From contig CAMLNW010000177.1 of assembly GCA_946481495.1 (NCBI GenBank), positions 1-5,997 of the forward strand: DNA of 5,997 bases. Reading direction: 5' to 3'. The notes beneath the pieces were generated by a model, which was not told where the DNA came from, made no database searches, and worked only from the letters and a program-made list of their open reading frames with translations. This DNA comes from an uncultured Actinomycetes bacterium. GTDB taxonomy: Bacteria; Actinomycetota; Thermoleophilia; Solirubrobacterales; Thermoleophilaceae. Positions 1-5,997 of the stretch are shown piece by piece (position 1 is the stretch's first letter; each line of letters begins with the position of its first letter). Both the position numbers and the translations under genes were made by a program.

Positions 1-2
1 AG

Positions 3-341
3 CAGGTCGATGAAGCCGGTCCGGCGACGCCGGTCGAACTCCTCGGCCTCGATGTGCAGCAGCGTGCGGCGGAGCGAGCCGGGGCCCATGTCGAAGCTCG
101 TGTCGAGCGCATCGTCCGCGAGCGGGGCCGCGGCGTCGAGGGCGTCGAGGTCTTCTACGTCACCCACACCGAGGACCAGGTGCGGCTGCTTGCGGAGCGT
201 TGCTCAGAGCTCGGGCTGCTGGCGACCGGCTCGTCGGACTACCACGGTCCCGACCACCGCCTGTTCAGCAACTTCCGCGCCCACGAGACGCACGGGATAG
301 AGCCCAACCTCGGCCCGATCCCGGATCTAGCGACGCGATAG
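3..341 (+). CDS. PHP-domain phosphoesterase, C-terminal part (5' end outside window)
   Basis: This is the last 112 codons of a PHP (polymerase and histidinol phosphatase) superfamily metal-dependent phosphoesterase, of the type that hydrolyses nucleoside bisphosphates or short RNA ends (YciV/TrpH-like). That substrate is family knowledge and is not shown here. The diagnostic part is at fragment residues 47-90: a VEVFYVTHT strand/loop, an ERC-x-ELGLLATG helix and strand, then GSSDYHG, which carries the D-x-H metal-binding motif (residues 79-81). A C-terminal tail with GIEPNLGPIP follows, and the stop is TAG. The metal ligands of the N-terminal half lie outside the window. The GTG at 54 is internal to the open frame and unlikely to be the real start. 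The first ~45 residues are less typical: where relatives usually have an Ala-His-Pro motif, this frame reads Ala-Thr-Pro (residues 8-10). The family call is solid; the exact substrate is unknown. Confidence 0.8.
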   Translation, partial: QVDEAGPATPVELLGLDVQQRAAERAGAHVEARVERIVRERGRGVEGVEVFYVTHTEDQVRLLAERCSELGLLATGSSDYHGPDHRLFSNFRAHETHGIEPNLGPIPDLATR

Positions 342-348
342 GCGTCGC
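330..348 (+). terminator. Hairpin spanning the PHP gene stop codon
   Basis: GCGACGC (330-336) and GCGTCGC (342-348) are perfect 7-bp inverted arms around a 5-nt loop GATAG that contains the TAG stop. It may stabilise the 3' end of the mRNA or work with the stronger hairpin just downstream. There is no T-tract, so a terminator role is inferred from position only. Confidence 0.35.
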
Positions 349-362
349 CTGGCGGCGTCATC

Positions 363-396
363 GGCCCCTCACGTGCCAGAGGCACGCAACGGGGCC
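363..396. terminator. Two-part hairpin between convergent genes, probable bidirectional terminator
   Basis: The outer arms GGCCCC (363-368) and GGGGCC (391-396) enclose inner arms CGTGCC (372-377) and GGCACG (381-386) with a 3-nt AGA loop. A small asymmetric internal loop (TCA against CAAC) separates the two stems. It sits 21 bp after the PHP stop and 42 bp after the sulfotransferase stop, between convergent genes, which is the expected place for a shared terminator. No T-run follows on either strand; actinobacterial terminators often lack one. An overlapping alternative stem, GCCTG (394-398) with CAGGC (408-412), could compete with it. Confidence 0.55.
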
Positions 397-438
397 TGCT
401 TCCTTGCCAGGCTCGCCTCTCGCGCCGCTACCCGATAA

Positions 439-1104
439 CTAAGCGCCGACGGGCGCCAGACCGAACTCCGCGCGGAACTCGTTCGTGTCGTGGAGGTGCG
501 GGAACGGCTCGTTGGGCGCGGGCACGCCGAGCGCGTCGGCGAGCGGTCCCCAGCCGTCCTTGCCGAGCTCCCAGACGATCAGGCGGTCCGACGGGACCTC
601 GTTCTTGATCGTCTCGATGCGGTCGTAGTACATCTGCCGCACCCACTCCTTGTCCTCGAAGCGGCCCTGGAAGTCGCCCTGCCAGATCAGCTTCTCGATG
701 ACCTCCCAGAGCACCGGCGACGGCGGCTCGCGGTTGGCGTCCTGCTGGAGCTCGCCGGCCATCGCCGCCTGCTTGACAGCGAGGATCGTGTTCTGACAGC
801 TCTTGTAGAAGCCGTCGAAGTCGCGATAGTTGAGCAGCACGGGAACGTCGGGAAACGCATCGACGATCTCGCGCCAGCGCGCCGCGGCCGGCCAGTCGAC
901 GGTCGCCTCCCAGCCGTCGAAGACCTCGTGCCAGTCGACGGGCTCGCCGTCGGCGATCTTCTTCCAGTAGGGCAGGTCGCGCTCCTTGTTCTCCCCCATG
1001 ATCAGGTCGATCATGTGGAAGCAGGGGTTTGCCCCCAGCTGCTCGAGCGCTCCCTTGAGCGACATCGTGCCGCTACGGCCGAATCCAACTCCGATCAGCT
1101 TCAT
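439..1104 (-). CDS. Sulfotransferase family protein (Sulfotransfer_4 type)
   Basis: A complete 221-aa cytosolic P-loop protein of the PAPS-dependent sulfotransferase superfamily. The N-terminal GVGFGRSGTMSLK (residues 5-17) is the 5'-phosphosulfate-binding loop. HM at 30-31, the DGWEATVDWP stretch (63-72) and the NYRD-x(5)-YKS segment (92-102), which corresponds to the 3'-phosphate-binding strand and helix, are family hallmarks. The C-terminal ELGKDGWGPL...LGVP...EPFPH (179-203) is also characteristic. Family members transfer sulfate from PAPS to a hydroxyl or amine, but most in this subgroup have no known substrate. The start is ATG at 1104 because a strong AGGAGG lies 5 nt upstream and the P-loop begins four residues in. 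The same frame stays open far upstream through the MFS gene, but that part is not protein-like. It lies 62 bp after the MFS gene on the same strand, so co-transcription is plausible. Confidence 0.85.
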   Translation of the reverse strand: MKLIGVGFGRSGTMSLKGALEQLGANPCFHMIDLIMGENKERDLPYWKKIADGEPVDWHEVFDGWEATVDWPAAARWREIVDAFPDVPVLLNYRDFDGFYKSCQNTILAVKQAAMAGELQQDANREPPSPVLWEVIEKLIWQGDFQGRFEDKEWVRQMYYDRIETIKNEVPSDRLIVWELGKDGWGPLADALGVPAPNEPFPHLHDTNEFRAEFGLAPVGA

Positions 1105-1109
1105 CAGTT

Positions 1110-1115
1110 CCTCCT
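1110..1115 (-). promoter_or_regulatory. Shine-Dalgarno site of the sulfotransferase gene
   Basis: The minus strand reads AGGAGG, then AACTG, then ATG, a near-consensus ribosome binding site with 5-nt spacing. It fixes the start at 1104 against the much longer open frame. It is the only strong Shine-Dalgarno sequence I see at a start in this window, which suggests the sulfotransferase is translated independently of the MFS gene upstream. Confidence 0.8.
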
Positions 1116-1166
1116 CGTGAGGGTCTTGACGCGATGCGAAAGCGGCCCCCCGGTGCTGCGAGAACC

Positions 1167-2855
1167 CTAGCCCGCTGGCTGGGGTCCCGCAGGACCGCGA
1201 CGGGCGGACTGCTCCGGCCCGGCACGAGGTTCGGCGGGCTGCTGCTGAGCGGCCTGCATCGCCGCCATCGCGGCGGCGCGCGCCTGGGCGGGCGAGCGCA
1301 GCATCGTCAAGCTGAACGGAATCGCAAGCAGGACCAGCAACATCGCCATGCGGAAGGCCCAACCGAACGAGTTGCGCGCGGCGCCCGCGGTACGGCGGAA
1401 GACCTGCGTGTCGAAGCCGGCGGCGGGATCGACGCGGTCGCTCGCGCCGCCGGCGAAGACCGCCATGTCCTGGTGCATCAAGCCGCCGAAGATCGCCGGC
1501 GGGACCTGGTACTCCTGAGCGATGTCGGCGACGTCGTCGACCGCCGAGTCGGTGTGCCAGTGCAGCGTCTGCGAGAAGGTCGCGACCAGCAGCGCGACGC
1601 CGATCGCCACGCCGAGCTGGCGCGAGGTGTTGAGGATGCCCGACGCGAGGCCGAGCTCCTGACCCTGGACGGCGCCCATCGCGCCAACGTTGATCGTCGG
1701 GAAGCCAGTTCCCATGCCGATGCCGATCAGGACCAGGCCGGGCAAGACGGTCAGATAGTCGACCCAGCCCTCCCACAGCGACGGCGTGAAGGAGAACCAG
1801 AGCAGGCCGACCGCCATCAGCAGCAGCGCCGGGGCGGCCAGCTCGCGCGGCGGCGCGCTGTCGGCCGCCTTGGCGACCCGCGGCCAGACCAGGATGCCGG
1901 TGATCGGAATCGGCAGCAACGCCAGCGCCGACTCGAAGATCGTGAAGCCCCAGAGGTTGACGAAGGTCAATGAGATCAGCAGCATCGCGCCGAGTCCGCC
2001 CGCCGCGAACAGCAGCATCGCGATGTTCGCCCCGACGAACTGCTTGTTGGTCTGCAGGCTGCGCGTGATCATCGCGCCGTCACGCCGCTGCGACAGCACG
2101 AATCCGATTCCGAGCAGGATCGACGACTGCAGCAGGAACAGCGTCAGGCCGTCGGTCCAGCCGCGGTGGTTGGCGTCGGCGAGGCCGAAGGTCAGGCAGA
2201 AGACCGCCAGCGCGAGCAGCGTCATGCCGAGGAAGTCGATCCGCGGGTCGGCGTCGAGGTCGTAGGTCTCGGGCCAGATCCGGCGCGCCAGCACGATCCC
2301 GAGGATGCCGAGCGGGATGTTGATGATGAAGATCCACTCCCAGCTGAAGAACTCGACGATCGCACCGCCGATCGCCGGGCCGGAGGCCGACGCGACCAGC
2401 GCGACGACGGCGATCGTCGCGAGCGCCTTGCCGCGCTCCTGGATCGGGAAGGCGGCGGCGGTGATCGCGAAGCCGAGCGGCGCCAGGATGCCCGCGCCGG
2501 CGCCCTGGAGCACCCGCGAGGCGATCAGCACGTCGGCGGACGGCGAGATCGCGCAGCAGAGCGATCCGACCGTGAAGACCGCCATGCCGATGATGAAGAA
2601 GAGCCGCCGCCCGAACTGGTCGGCGAGCTTGCCCGAGGCAATCAGCAGCGCCGCGAACGCCAGGTTGTAGGCGTTGACTACCCAGGTGATCGAGTTGACG
2701 TCGGTGTCGAGCTCGCGCTGCAGCTCGGGGACCGCCACGTTGACGATCGAAACATCGAGCAGGCTCATCGCCCACCCGATCATCATCACGGCGAAGATCT
2801 TGTGCCGCTTTTCGTGCAGCAGCTCGATGGGAGGGTTGACTCGCCGCTTCGCCAC
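1167..2855 (-). CDS. DHA2-family (EmrB/QacA-like) MFS drug/metabolite efflux transporter
   Basis: A 562-aa inner-membrane proton-driven antiporter of the 14-TM DHA2 branch of the major facilitator superfamily. The sequence shows LDVSIVNVAVPEL (33-45, typical of DHA2 TM1), motif A GKLADQFGRR (75-84), motif B around SRVLQGAGAG (113-122), and the antiporter motif C SGPAIGGAI (158-166). About 14 hydrophobic segments can be placed, roughly at 20-42, 57-75, 86-104, 109-135, 145-165, 173-191, 207-226, 236-255, 273-297, 303-325, 339-356, 368-392, 407-428 and 502-520. A ~70-residue polar loop separates the last two. The C-terminus (521-562) is a hydrophilic Ala/Gln/Pro/Arg-rich tail. The start is GTG at 2855: it is the only start early enough to keep TM1 whole, but no Shine-Dalgarno precedes it. 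The preceding small gene ends 27 bp away, so translational coupling or leaderless initiation is possible. The substrate cannot be told from sequence; efflux of toxic or self-made compounds is typical of the family. Confidence 0.92.
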   Translation of the reverse strand: MAKRRVNPPIELLHEKRHKIFAVMMIGWAMSLLDVSIVNVAVPELQRELDTDVNSITWVVNAYNLAFAALLIASGKLADQFGRRLFFIIGMAVFTVGSLCCAISPSADVLIASRVLQGAGAGILAPLGFAITAAAFPIQERGKALATIAVVALVASASGPAIGGAIVEFFSWEWIFIINIPLGILGIVLARRIWPETYDLDADPRIDFLGMTLLALAVFCLTFGLADANHRGWTDGLTLFLLQSSILLGIGFVLSQRRDGAMITRSLQTNKQFVGANIAMLLFAAGGLGAMLLISLTFVNLWGFTIFESALALLPIPITGILVWPRVAKAADSAPPRELAAPALLLMAVGLLWFSFTPSLWEGWVDYLTVLPGLVLIGIGMGTGFPTINVGAMGAVQGQELGLASGILNTSRQLGVAIGVALLVATFSQTLHWHTDSAVDDVADIAQEYQVPPAIFGGLMHQDMAVFAGGASDRVDPAAGFDTQVFRRTAGAARNSFGWAFRMAMLLVLLAIPFSLTMLRSPAQARAAAMAAMQAAQQQPAEPRAGPEQSARRGPAGPQPAG

Positions 2856-2856
2856 G

Positions 2857-2887
2857 AGCCGGGAGACTAGCCGGGAGCGAGGCTAGT
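2857..2887. repeat. Interleaved direct and inverted repeat before the MFS gene
   Basis: AGCCGGGAG occurs twice in tandem (2857-2865 and 2869-2877, 12-bp period). The second copy lies inside a perfect inverted repeat, ACTAGCC (2866-2872) and GGCTAGT (2881-2887), with an 8-nt loop. The right arm contains the TAG stop of the small gene (2883-2885), and the left copy ends 2 bp before the MFS GTG. In the minus-strand transcript this would form a hairpin just ahead of the MFS start. It could be an operator, an attenuator, or a translation-controlling stem; the sequence alone does not decide. Confidence 0.55.
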
Positions 2888-3179
2888 TGGGGCTACCCAC
2901 TGGAACGACTAGCGGCCGGTCTTGTTCGGCGACCGCCTCGACCGACTCCTCGAGCTCAGGCTCCTCCCCGTCGCCGGCGCAGAGGATCTCGAAGCGCCCA
3001 GTGCCGATCTTCTCGTCCGGACGGACGGGAACGCCGCGGATCTCGTCCCAGCCGAGCCGCTCGACCTCGAACGGGTTCATCAGGATCGCCAGCGTCGGGT
3101 ACTCGCAGGCGAGCTCGTGCCGGTCGATCGCCTTCGAGATCGCTTCGAGGTTCTTCGCCTCCGGGGAACTCATCACCAT
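2883..3179 (-). CDS. Conserved-looking hypothetical small protein, ~98 aa
   Basis: I do not recognise a named family. The frame is convincingly coding: nearly every codon in the body ends in G or C. The product is soluble, acidic, and has no signal peptide or membrane segment. It begins with a helical part (EAKNLEAISKAIDRHE, ~7-22), followed by a compact segment YPTLAILMNPFEVERLGW (27-44) and GVPVRPDEKIGTGRFEIL (49-66) that looks like a beta-rich fold. It ends in a Glu-rich stretch (GEEPELEESVEAVAEQ, 71-86) that is probably flexible. The start could be ATG at 3179 (98 aa) or ATG at 3173 (96 aa); neither has a clear Shine-Dalgarno. It reads away from recD2, with start codons 6-12 bp apart, and toward the MFS gene 27 bp downstream. 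A frame open upstream to 3662 overlaps recD2 and is rejected as the start. The last ~12 codons have weaker G/C bias. Confidence 0.72.
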   Translation of the reverse strand: MVMSSPEAKNLEAISKAIDRHELACEYPTLAILMNPFEVERLGWDEIRGVPVRPDEKIGTGRFEILCAGDGEEPELEESVEAVAEQDRPLVVPVGSPN

Positions 3180-3185
3180 TCGAGT

Positions 3186-5342
3186 ATGCCCAATCTGCTC
3201 GAGGACGGATTCGACGCGGAGATCCGTGTCCGTCACGTCCGCTGGGCGGCACCTGACGGCGGCTTCGCGGTGTTGTCGGTCGAGGCACCTGACGGCGACG
3301 ACGTCACGGTCGCGGGACCGGTGGCCCACCTCTCCGAGGGCGACCGCGCACGTGTCGTCGGCCACTGGGCCGAACACGACCGCTACGGGCTGCAGGTCCA
3401 GGCCGAGGCCGCCTATGAGCTCGATCCCGACGACACGGCCGGCGCGCTCAAGTACCTGACGACGATCAGCCGGATCGGCCAGCGGCGGGCGAAGCAGCTG
3501 GTCGACCGCTACGGGCTGACGGTGCTCGAGCAGATCGACGCCGATCCCGACGCTGCCTTCAGCGCGCTGCCGCGGATGAGCGCGAGCGCGGCTGCCGCAG
3601 CCGCCGAGTCCTGGCGCGAGCGGCGTGCACTGCGCGACCTCTACGTCCTGCTCGCCCCGCACGGCGCCGGCTGGCTAGCCGCCCCGCTGCACGAGCGCCA
3701 CGGTCCGAGCGCAGTCGGGATCGTGCGCAGCGACCCCTACCGGCTGACCGAGGAGCACGGCATCGGCTTCGAGACCGCCGATGCGATCGCCCGTGCCCAC
3801 GGCGTCGCCGACGACTCTCCGGCGCGTTACCGCGCGGCGCTGATCCACGTGCTGCAGACCGCCGAGCGGCGCGCCGGTCACACCTACCTACCGCTCGACG
3901 AGCTCCGTCGCGGCGCCGCCGAGCTAGTCGGCCCGCTGCCGGACGGGCTGATCGGCGATCTCGGCGCGACCCACGCGCTGGCCGTGGAAGGCGACCGTGC
4001 GGCGCTGCCGGCGACGTGGGAGGCCGAGGCCGCGCTCGCCGACGACTTCGCGGGGCTCGCCGGGGTGGCCGAGACGCCAGCACCTGACTGGCTCAGCAAC
4101 GCAGTCGACCGGCTAGCCACGGCCCAGGCCGCCGGCGGCGGCTCTGACAGCGGCGCCACCCCCGAGCAGCACGCCGCCGTCGAGGCGGCATTCACGCGTC
4201 GCCTCTCGGTCGTCACAGGTGGACCGGGCACGGGAAAGACGACGCTGGTGCGGACGATCGCCAAGCTCGCGGACCGCGCCGACCTAGCGCTCGCGCTGTG
4301 TGCCCCGACCGGACGTGCGGCGCGGCGCCTGGAGGAGGCGACCGACCACCCGGCGACGACGATCCACCGCCTGCTCGAGTGGATCCCCCAGGAGGGTCCG
4401 CTACGCGGACCGAGCTTCCCGATCGAGTGCGACCTGCTGGTCGTCGACGAGTCGAGCATGCTCAGCCTCGACGTCGCGCGCATGCTGTTCGACGCGGTCG
4501 CCGAGGACACAGCTGTCGTGATGGTCGGCGACGCCGATCAGCTGCCGCCGATCGGTGCCGGCAAGCCGTTTGCCGACCTGATCGAGTCTGGCGCCGTCCC
4601 GGTCACCCGCCTGACCCACGTCTTCCGCCAGTCGGCGCGGTCGATGATCGTCAGTGCCGCCCACGCCGTCCGTCACGGCGATCCGCCTCCGACCAAGCCT
4701 GAGGCCGACCAGGAGCACGACTTCTTCGTGATGCGGCGCAACGCCGACATGGCGGCCGCCGACACGGTCGTCGAGCTGGCGACCGGCAGGCTCGCGACCC
4801 ACTACGGCGTCGACCCGATCCGCGAGGTCCAGGTCCTGTCGCCGATGTATCGCGGTGCGCTCGGCATCGACGCGCTCAACGAGCGCCTGCGCGCCGCGCT
4901 CAACCCAGACGGAGCGGAGCTGCTCGACGGCGACTTTCGCGTCGGCGACAAGCTAATCCAGACCCGCAACGACTACGAGACCGGACTGATGAACGGGCAG
5001 ATCGCGATCGCCACCGGCGCCGACGAGGACGACGAGCGGCTGGTCGTCGAAGCTGACGACGGCCGCCGCGTCGAGATCCCACCCGGCGCCGTGCGCTGGC
5101 TGCGTCCCGCCTATGCGATCTCGGTGCACCGCTCGCAGGGCTGCGAGATGCCGGTCGTGGTGATCCCGGTCCACTCCGCCTACGGCGGGATGCTGTCGCG
5201 CAACCTGCTCTACACGGCGATCACCCGCGCCAAACAGGCCTGCGTGCTGGTCGGCCAGGGCGAGGCGATCGCTCGCGCGGCACGGCGCGCCGACGCCTTC
5301 CGCCGCCACACGCGTCTGGCGGAGCTACTCGGCGCGAGCTAG
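3186..5342 (+). CDS. recD2: RecD2-type SF1B ATP-dependent DNA helicase
   Basis: A complete 718-aa 5'-3' DNA helicase, the RecB/RecC-independent form of RecD that acts in repair and replication-fork maintenance (family knowledge). Its length matches Deinococcus-type RecD2 (about 715 aa). Order: an N-terminal OB-like domain (~10-76), a helix-hairpin-helix region with [17 protein letters not shown] (94-110), a helical domain with [20 protein letters not shown] (183-202), then the motor. Walker A is [10 protein letters not shown] (344-353), motif Ia [12 protein letters not shown] (373-384), Walker [11 protein letters not shown] (417-426), and motif [19 protein letters not shown] (447-462). HVFRQ follows at 478-482. 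The second RecA domain has [10 protein letters not shown] (548-557), [10 protein letters not shown] (596-605), motif [14 protein letters not shown] (643-654) and [10 protein letters not shown] (674-683). All helicase motifs look intact. The ATG at 3186 is chosen because homology begins almost at once; the frame upstream is open but antisense to the small gene. No clear Shine-Dalgarno is present. Confidence 0.95.
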   Translation: MPNLLEDGFDAEIRVRHVRWAAPDGGFAVLSVEAPDGDDVTVAGPVAHLSEGDRARVVGHWAEHDRYGLQVQAEAAYELDPDDTAGALKYLTTISRIGQRRAKQLVDRYGLTVLEQIDADPDAAFSALPRMSASAAAAAAESWRERRALRDLYVLLAPHGAGWLAAPLHERHGPSAVGIVRSDPYRLTEEHGIGFETADAIARAHGVADDSPARYRAALIHVLQTAERRAGHTYLPLDELRRGAAELVGPLPDGLIGDLGATHALAVEGDRAALPATWEAEAALADDFAGLAGVAETPAPDWLSNAVDRLATAQAAGGGSDSGATPEQHAAVEAAFTRRLSVVTGGPGTGKTTLVRTIAKLADRADLALALCAPTGRAARRLEEATDHPATTIHRLLEWIPQEGPLRGPSFPIECDLLVVDESSMLSLDVARMLFDAVAEDTAVVMVGDADQLPPIGAGKPFADLIESGAVPVTRLTHVFRQSARSMIVSAAHAVRHGDPPPTKPEADQEHDFFVMRRNADMAAADTVVELATGRLATHYGVDPIREVQVLSPMYRGALGIDALNERLRAALNPDGAELLDGDFRVGDKLIQTRNDYETGLMNGQIAIATGADEDDERLVVEADDGRRVEIPPGAVRWLRPAYAISVHRSQGCEMPVVVIPVHSAYGGMLSRNLLYTAITRAKQACVLVGQGEAIARAARRADAFRRHTRLAELLGAS

Positions 5343-5346
5343 CTCG
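5335..5346. repeat. 12-bp palindrome holding both convergent stop codons
   Basis: CGAGCTAGCTCG is a perfect palindrome centred at 5340/5341. The recD2 stop TAG (5340-5342, +) and the decarboxylase stop TAG (5341-5339, -) overlap in its central CTAG. There is no intergenic space and no stem-loop with a loop, so it is not a conventional terminator. It may simply result from symmetric SER-stop codons on both strands. Confidence 0.6.
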
Positions 5347-5997
5347 GCGTCGCTTGGCCGAGGGCCTGGGTGTAGTGCTCGATGGTCTGGCGCAAGCCGT
5401 CACGCAGCTCGACCTGGGGCGCCCAGCCCAAGAGGTCTCCGGCACGCGTGATGTCGGGCTGGCGCACCTGCGGATCGTCGACCGGCAGCGGCTCGAAGTG
5501 GATGTCGGAACGGGCGCCGGTCAGCTCGACGATCAGGTTCGCCATCTCGAGCAGCGACATCTCGTTCGGGTTGCCGATGTTGACCGGGTCGTGGATGTCC
5601 GACTCGGCGAGCGCGACGATGCCGCGGATCAAGTCGTCGACGTAGCAGAAGCTGCGCGTCTGGCTGCCGTCGCCGAAGACGGTCAGCGGCCGATCGCTCA
5701 GCGCTTGCTTGAGGAAGGTCGGCACCGCACGGCCGTCGTTCGGACGCATCCGCGGACCGTAGGTGTTGAAGATCCTCACGATGCACGTGTTGACGCCCTG
5801 CTGGCGCAGGTAGGCCATCGTCAGCGCCTCGGCATAGCGCTTCGCCTCGTCATATACGCCGCGCGGACCGATCGGGTTGACGTTGCCCCAGTAGCTCTCT
5901 GGCTGCGGATGGACGAGCGGGTCGCCGTAGACCTCCGAGGTCGACGCGAGCAGGAAGCGGGCGCGCTTCGCCTTCGCCAGGCCGAGCGAGTTGTGAG
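5339..5997 (-). CDS. UDP-glucuronate decarboxylase (UDP-xylose synthase), C-terminal part (5' end outside window)
   Basis: The last 218 residues of an extended short-chain dehydrogenase/reductase that converts UDP-glucuronate to UDP-xylose with bound NAD, supplying sugar for cell-surface or secreted glycans. Fragment residues 15-55 are diagnostic: [12 protein letters not shown] (active-site Ser/Thr-Glu region), [18 protein letters not shown], and Y-x-x-x-K as YDEAK (48-52). They follow the UXS consensus closely, including the WG-x-VNPIGPR stretch that separates UXS from generic epimerases. Next come [10 protein letters not shown] (74-83), the UDP-binding [13 protein letters not shown] (104-116), VNIGNP (138-143) and the C-terminal [13 protein letters not shown]...LGW (173-191). 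Missing, beyond the right edge, is the N-terminal Rossmann half with the glycine-rich NAD motif, about 90-100 residues. The ATG at 5818 is internal. It is convergent with recD2 and overlaps its stop. A dTDP-glucose 4,6-dehydratase-like enzyme is the main alternative but fits less well. Confidence 0.9.
   Translation of the reverse strand, partial: HNSLGLAKAKRARFLLASTSEVYGDPLVHPQPESYWGNVNPIGPRGVYDEAKRYAEALTMAYLRQQGVNTCIVRIFNTYGPRMRPNDGRAVPTFLKQALSDRPLTVFGDGSQTRSFCYVDDLIRGIVALAESDIHDPVNIGNPNEMSLLEMANLIVELTGARSDIHFEPLPVDDPQVRQPDITRAGDLLGWAPQVELRDGLRQTIEHYTQALGQATPS

Noticed and set aside
1..89. Minus-strand frame from ATG at 89 running off the left edge (reads MGPGSLRRTLLHIEAEEF...)
   Set aside because: It looks protein-like and has very high GC3, but it shares codon boundaries with the plus-strand PHP frame, whose G/C-rich first positions explain this. 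The PHP gene must continue leftward here, so an antisense gene is unlikely.
342..438. Possible tRNA or small RNA gene in the convergent gap
   Set aside because: No cloverleaf or conserved tRNA signatures; the hairpins are better explained as transcription termination.
1105..1776. A 224-codon in-frame upstream extension of the sulfotransferase on the minus strand
   Set aside because: It overlaps the MFS gene in another frame, is Arg/Gly/Ala-rich with no family resemblance, and a strong Shine-Dalgarno marks ATG 1104 as the start.
490..1973. Long plus-strand open frames (490-1170 and 1134-1973)
   Set aside because: They are antisense to the sulfotransferase and MFS genes, have skewed Arg/Asp/Glu/Gln-rich composition, and show no domain. 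Long open antisense frames are expected at this GC content.
2166..2870. Plus-strand 234-codon frame
   Set aside because: Antisense shadow of the MFS gene, with a low-complexity Asp/Arg/Glu/Gly product.
2922..3185. Upstream extension of recD2
   Set aside because: This stretch is antisense to the well-supported small gene, and RecD2 similarity begins right after the ATG at 3186.
3180..3662. Upstream extension of the small minus-strand gene
   Set aside because: It overlaps the recD2 N-terminal coding region antisense and is not protein-like; the ATGs at 3179/3173 fit better.
3884..4510. Minus-strand 208-codon frame inside recD2
   Set aside because: Ser/Ala/Arg-rich antisense shadow of the helicase motor region.

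Overview
This high-GC window (strong G/C bias at third codon positions) looks like the chromosome of an actinobacterium. The PHP phosphoesterase, RecD2 and UDP-glucuronate decarboxylase sequences resemble those I associate with Thermoleophilia/Solirubrobacterales. That placement rests on recognition, not on a search. I see no mobile element, CRISPR array, tRNA or rRNA.

Layout. (1) Positions 3-341, +: the last 112 codons of a PHP-domain phosphoesterase. (2) A ~97-bp convergent intergenic region with two hairpins that probably ends transcription from both sides. (3) A leftward three-gene cluster on the minus strand, read from 3179 down to 439: a ~98-aa unrecognised protein, a 14-TM DHA2-type MFS exporter, and a small Sulfotransfer_4-type sulfotransferase. 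The gaps are 27 and 62 bp, so they are plausibly one transcript. (4) Positions 3186-5342, +: a complete RecD2-type SF1B DNA helicase, diverging from the small gene with only 6-12 bp between start codons. (5) Positions 5339-5997, -: the C-terminal 218 residues of a UDP-glucuronate decarboxylase (UDP-xylose synthase), convergent with recD2 and sharing a CTAG stop overlap.

The genes do not form one obvious pathway. RecD2 is DNA maintenance, the decarboxylase makes a nucleotide sugar for glycans, and the MFS plus sulfotransferase pair could modify and export a small molecule or lipid, which is inference only. No gap exceeds 300 bases.

No clear novel system is visible. The points most worth a second look are the uncharacterised ~98-aa protein head-to-head with recD2, the interleaved direct/inverted repeat before the exporter gene, and the use of TAG as stop codon in all six genes.
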